A stretch of 64,000 bases of DNA, from assembly GCA_018607135.1 (NCBI GenBank), contig JABBCA010000104.1, positions 1-64,000 on the forward strand. Direction: 5' to 3'. This document shows, one piece after another, positions 61,843-64,000 of this stretch; positions within the stretch are counted from its first letter, which is position 1, and each line of letters opens with the position of its first letter. Position numbers and translations under genes: made by a program. This stretch comes from Opitutales bacterium. GTDB lineage: Bacteria; Verrucomicrobiota; Verrucomicrobiia; Opitutales; Coraliomargaritaceae. A model generated the notes under the pieces. The model was not told where the DNA came from and made no database searches. It worked only from the letters and a program-made list of their open reading frames with translations.

Positions 61843-62286
61843 ATGGCGAAGCTAAAGAAGAAAGCAGAAGAGAAAACCGCGATCCCGATCGCACCGATGA
61901 TCGATGTCGTCTTTCTATTGCTGATCTATTTCATGGTAGCTTCAACCATGGAGCGACAGGAGGCGGACCTTTCGTTTCAATTACCTGGGGCGGTAGAACA
62001 AGAAGAGCCGCTGGAGTTACCAGACGAGCAAATTATCGAAATTCGTGATGACGGCCAAGTGATTGTAAACGAGTATCCCTATGATGCTCCTGCGGCTTCT
62101 AGGTTCGACGAACTTGCAGCAATGTTGACGCGCTTTCGCAAGGCGAGTGCAGCAAATAAGGTCGAGGCCATCGTGACTATTTCACCAAGTGATACGGTGG
62201 CACATGCGCATATCGTGAAAGTCATGGACGCCTGTGCATTTGCTGGGATTGAAGCAGTGAACTTTGCATTAGGTGATGATTCTTAG
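61843..62286 (+). CDS. ExbD/TolR-type biopolymer transport protein (second copy)
   Basis: The 147 residues include the span IAPMIDVVFLLLIYFMVAST with its Asp, then an acidic periplasmic domain (EPLELPDEQIIEIRDDGQVIVNEYPYD, SDTVAHAHIVKVMDACAFAG). It is a paralogue of the preceding gene and probably forms a heteromeric pair with it. A terminator begins within its stop region. Confidence 0.92.
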   Translation: MAKLKKKAEEKTAIPIAPMIDVVFLLLIYFMVASTMERQEADLSFQLPGAVEQEEPLELPDEQIIEIRDDGQVIVNEYPYDAPAASRFDELAAMLTRFRKASAANKVEAIVTISPSDTVAHAHIVKVMDACAFAGIEAVNFALGDDS

Positions 62287-62310
62287 CAACAACCTCAGGT
62301 GTTGCTTTTT
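62285..62310 (+). terminator. Intrinsic terminator of the exbD pair
   Basis: AGCAACA (62285-62291) pairs with TGTTGCT (62300-62306), followed by TTTT. It overlaps the stop codon of the second exbD gene. Confidence 0.85.
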
Positions 62311-62401
62311 ACAGGGGCGACTTAGATTTCAACCGTGAAAACTGAGAGATTCCTATATTCTACGGTCGGTGCCTGCATCGCCTCCTAGCCAGCAACAATC
62401 T

Positions 62402-62508
62402 CGGGCCTCGGTCGGTATTTTCGGAATCCGGGCCTTCGGTATTTTTAAAAAGAAGGGCCTGTCCCTTAAAATAAAGATTGACTAGGTCTCTTGTTGAGAG
62501 GAGTGTCA
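62402..62508. repeat. Repeats and hairpins ahead of the RAYT gene
   Basis: CGGGCCTCGGTCGGTATTTT (62402-62420) and CGGGCCTTCGGTATTTTT (62429-62446) are near-direct repeats. They are followed by an inverted AAGGG-cctgt-CCCTT (62453-62467) and by GTCTCTTG (62486-62493) with TTGAGAGG. The last resembles the palindrome at 63552 on the other side of the transposase gene. REP-like elements beside a RAYT gene are expected. Confidence 0.55.
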
Positions 62509-62513
62509 CTTTC

Positions 62514-63509
62514 ATGAGGCAGCGACGACTAAAAGTTTATGGGAGGAGTGCGGTCTATCATTGCATGACTCGAACAGTGAATGGAGCGCTGCTTTTTAAG
62601 GACCGTGAGAAGGAGGTTTTGCGTAAGATGATTCGGCAAGTTGCTGATTTTAGCGGAGTTGAAGTTCTGACTTATTGTGTCATGTCGAATCATTTCCATG
62701 TGCTGCTGCGTGTTCCAGATGCGTCTGTAGTATCCGATGTTGAATTGATGCGTCGTTATAAAGTGCTCTACCCAAAGCCTACGAAATATCAGGAAGCTTC
62801 GGTTGTGGGAATGGCGGCGGAGTTGCGTGCAGATGGAGATGAGGCTGAGGTGATCCGTCGTAAATTGTTGGCGCGTATGTGTGATGTGTCTGAGTTTATG
62901 AAGACAGTGAAGCAGCGTTTTACTACTTGGTTCAATAAGTCGCATCAGCGATATGGCACATTGTGGGCGGACCGATTCAAATCGGTGCTTGTGGAGGGCG
63001 AAGGCAATCCAATGCAGACGATGGCTGCTTATATTGATTTGAACCCTGTGCGGGCTGGACTGGTAGAAGACCCGAAGGATTATCGGTTCTGTGGCTACGC
63101 AGAGGCGGTATCGGGTGGTGGGCTGGCGCGAAAGGGGCTGTTGCAGATTTGGAGCGATTATGCGGGTGCGTCGAGTCGCACCCCTACGTATGCGCTACGT
63201 ATGCACCGAGAGCTGATTTTTGGTAAGCGTGCGGCTGAACAGGGATTATCAGAGATGAAGCGCGACAAAGCCTTGAAGGTGCTCGATCAAGAAAATGCGG
63301 TGTTGCCCCGCGCGACGGTGCTGCGCTGCCGGGTGCGCTATTTTAGTGACGGTGCGATCCTTGGATCGGCTGAGTTTGTTCGTGGCTTTCTGGATACTTG
63401 GCAAGCCGAGAAAGGCAGGAAGTATCCGCCGAAGGTAAATGAAATGCGTGGAGCGAATTGGAGGGGGCTCGCTGTAATCCAAGGGCTGCGCTCTAAGGTA
63501 TTTGGATAA
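62514..63509 (+). mobile_element. REP-associated tyrosine transposase (RAYT)
   Basis: The ATG at 62514 (MRQRRLKVYGRSAVYHCMTR) gives 331 residues of a Y1/HUH-type single-strand transposase. The HUH motif is SNHFHVLLRV, and the catalytic Tyr is in MAAYIDLNPVRAGLV with WADRFKSVLV before it. The C-terminal ~110 residues (ERDKALKVLDQENAVL and so on) extend past the minimal domain. RAYTs are single-copy host-adopted relatives of IS200/IS605 transposases that spread REP hairpins. The hairpin family described at 13733, 17391 and 23501 could be its substrate. Confidence 0.9.
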
Positions 63510-63551
63510 TGTTCGGAGGTGCCCGTTTGCGTCTTTCAGAACAGATTTCAC

Positions 63552-63566
63552 GTCTCTTGAAGAGAC
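63552..63566. repeat. Palindrome downstream of the RAYT gene
   Basis: GTCTCTT-G-AAGAGAC is a 15-bp palindrome touching the stop codon of the convergent pyrophosphatase gene. It is similar to GTCTCTTG-TTGAGAGG at 62486 on the 5' side. It may be a RAYT-associated end or a shared terminator. Confidence 0.5.
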
Positions 63567-64000
63567 TATAGGACACCCATTGTCTTTAAGAGGGATGAGA
63601 TGTAGGGGATGAGTTGCTTTTTGCGACTCACAATGCCGGTAAGCTCGTAAATGTTGCTTTGCCCTCTTTGTGGATAGTTGATCTGACTCTTTAGCTCATC
63701 ATTGCCGGCAACGACTAAGAGTGAGTCTTGGGTGTTGATGTCGGTGACGAGCAAGAGGCTGAAGAGGAGCTCTTCTTTGAGGCGGTGTGCTTCGAGCGCT
63801 GTATCCAGTTCATCTTCTTTTTCCCAGAAGTTATTGAAACCCAGTTCCTCGATCTGAGAGACTGAGTAGCGCAAATCGCCCTCATCGTAGATTTTGCAAT
63901 CGGAACCAATAACCGCTGCGGGCGCATGATTGATGATGACTGAACCTGCTGTGAAGATGATATCAGCCAGCTCTTTGGGCTGGATTTCGGCAATTGGAGC
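63566..64000 (-). CDS. Manganese-dependent inorganic pyrophosphatase, C-terminal part (partial)
   Basis: The frame is open to the window edge and covers 144 C-terminal codons. The DHHA2 domain is clear: DIIFTAGSVIINHAPAAVIGSDCKIYDEGDLRYSVSQIEELG and DINTQDSLLVVAG, ending SRKKQLIPYISSLLKTMG. The SRKKQ motif binds pyrophosphate in family II (DHH) pyrophosphatases. The N-terminal DHH domain, and any CBS or DRTGG insert, lie outside the window. It hydrolyses PPi in the cytoplasm. Confidence 0.85.
   Translation of the reverse strand, partial: APIAEIQPKELADIIFTAGSVIINHAPAAVIGSDCKIYDEGDLRYSVSQIEELGFNNFWEKEDELDTALEAHRLKEELLFSLLLVTDINTQDSLLVVAGNDELKSQINYPQRGQSNIYELTGIVSRKKQLIPYISSLLKTMGVL

Noticed and set aside
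63552-63566. Ordinary rho-independent terminator for the RAYT gene
   Set aside because: The palindrome has a 1-nt centre and no T-run on either strand.

Overview
The window is a 64 kb stretch of bacterial chromosome with mid-range GC, mostly ordinary housekeeping and metabolic genes, plus one nitrogen-scavenging operon and one small patch of decaying accessory DNA. The style of the proteins (NfeD/FloA operon, RodZ-like protein, REP-associated transposase, DUF4139 protein, type III glutamine synthetase, NhaC/Trk ion transport) fits a marine member of the Verrucomicrobiota (Opitutae/Puniceicoccales-like). That placement is an impression from protein character, not from a marker-gene comparison. 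No rRNA, tRNA or CRISPR array was recognised.

1-4.4 kb: a GNAT-nitrilase fusion cut by the window edge, a small membrane protein, a secreted DUF4139 protein, and a NikR-like ribbon-helix-helix repressor that has lost most of the nickel ligands. 4.5-17.4 kb: a long co-directional cluster for guanidine or urea nitrogen: a NitT/TauT-type ABC transporter (binding protein, permease with a large extra domain, ATPase), a creatininase-superfamily hydrolase, a type III glutamine synthetase, the two urea-amidolyase-associated proteins (UAAP1/UAAP2, the carboxyguanidine deiminase pair), a biotin-dependent urea/guanidine carboxylase and an allophanate hydrolase. Together these would import the substrate, carboxylate it, deiminate carboxyguanidine to allophanate, split allophanate to ammonia and CO2, and capture the ammonia as glutamine. 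I saw no guanidine riboswitch. The NikR-like gene is divergent from the cluster and is the natural candidate regulator.

17.4-23.4 kb: guanylate kinase, a membrane protein, a HAD hydrolase, a C39-like secreted protein, an outer-membrane-like protein, a 186-bp structured intergenic element, a methyltransferase, an acetyltransferase and an ABC ATPase. 23.5-26.8 kb: accessory DNA, with a broken PIN-domain toxin, a doubly lesioned HigBA toxin-antitoxin pair (toxin start ATG to ACG, antitoxin Trp codon to TGA), a 20-bp perfect palindrome and an A+T-rich SIR2-like gene. 26.9-31.6 kb: cobalamin-dependent methionine synthase with a palindromic operator, then a FitAB/VapBC-type module whose antitoxin appears to start at ATT on a leaderless transcript.

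31.7-49.9 kb: NhaC-type antiporter, TrkH/TrkA potassium uptake, aldose-1-epimerase-like protein, NfeD-NfeD-FloA operon, RodZ-like protein, PrmA, an unannotated protein with an ADP-ribosyltransferase-like C-terminal half, PurN, GrpE-DnaJ, a glycosyltransferase and a SOUL-family protein. 50-64 kb: DsbD-like reductase with a redoxin, VanZ-like protein, orphan GAF histidine kinase, GlnD (linking back to nitrogen control), SlyD, FtsK, two ExbD proteins, a REP-associated tyrosine transposase (RAYT) with repeats around it, and the C-terminal end of a DHH-family inorganic pyrophosphatase. A family of short hairpins (GGCARCG-loop-CGYTGCC), one of them inside the carboxylase coding sequence, and tracts of 7- and 8-nt tandem repeats occur between genes.
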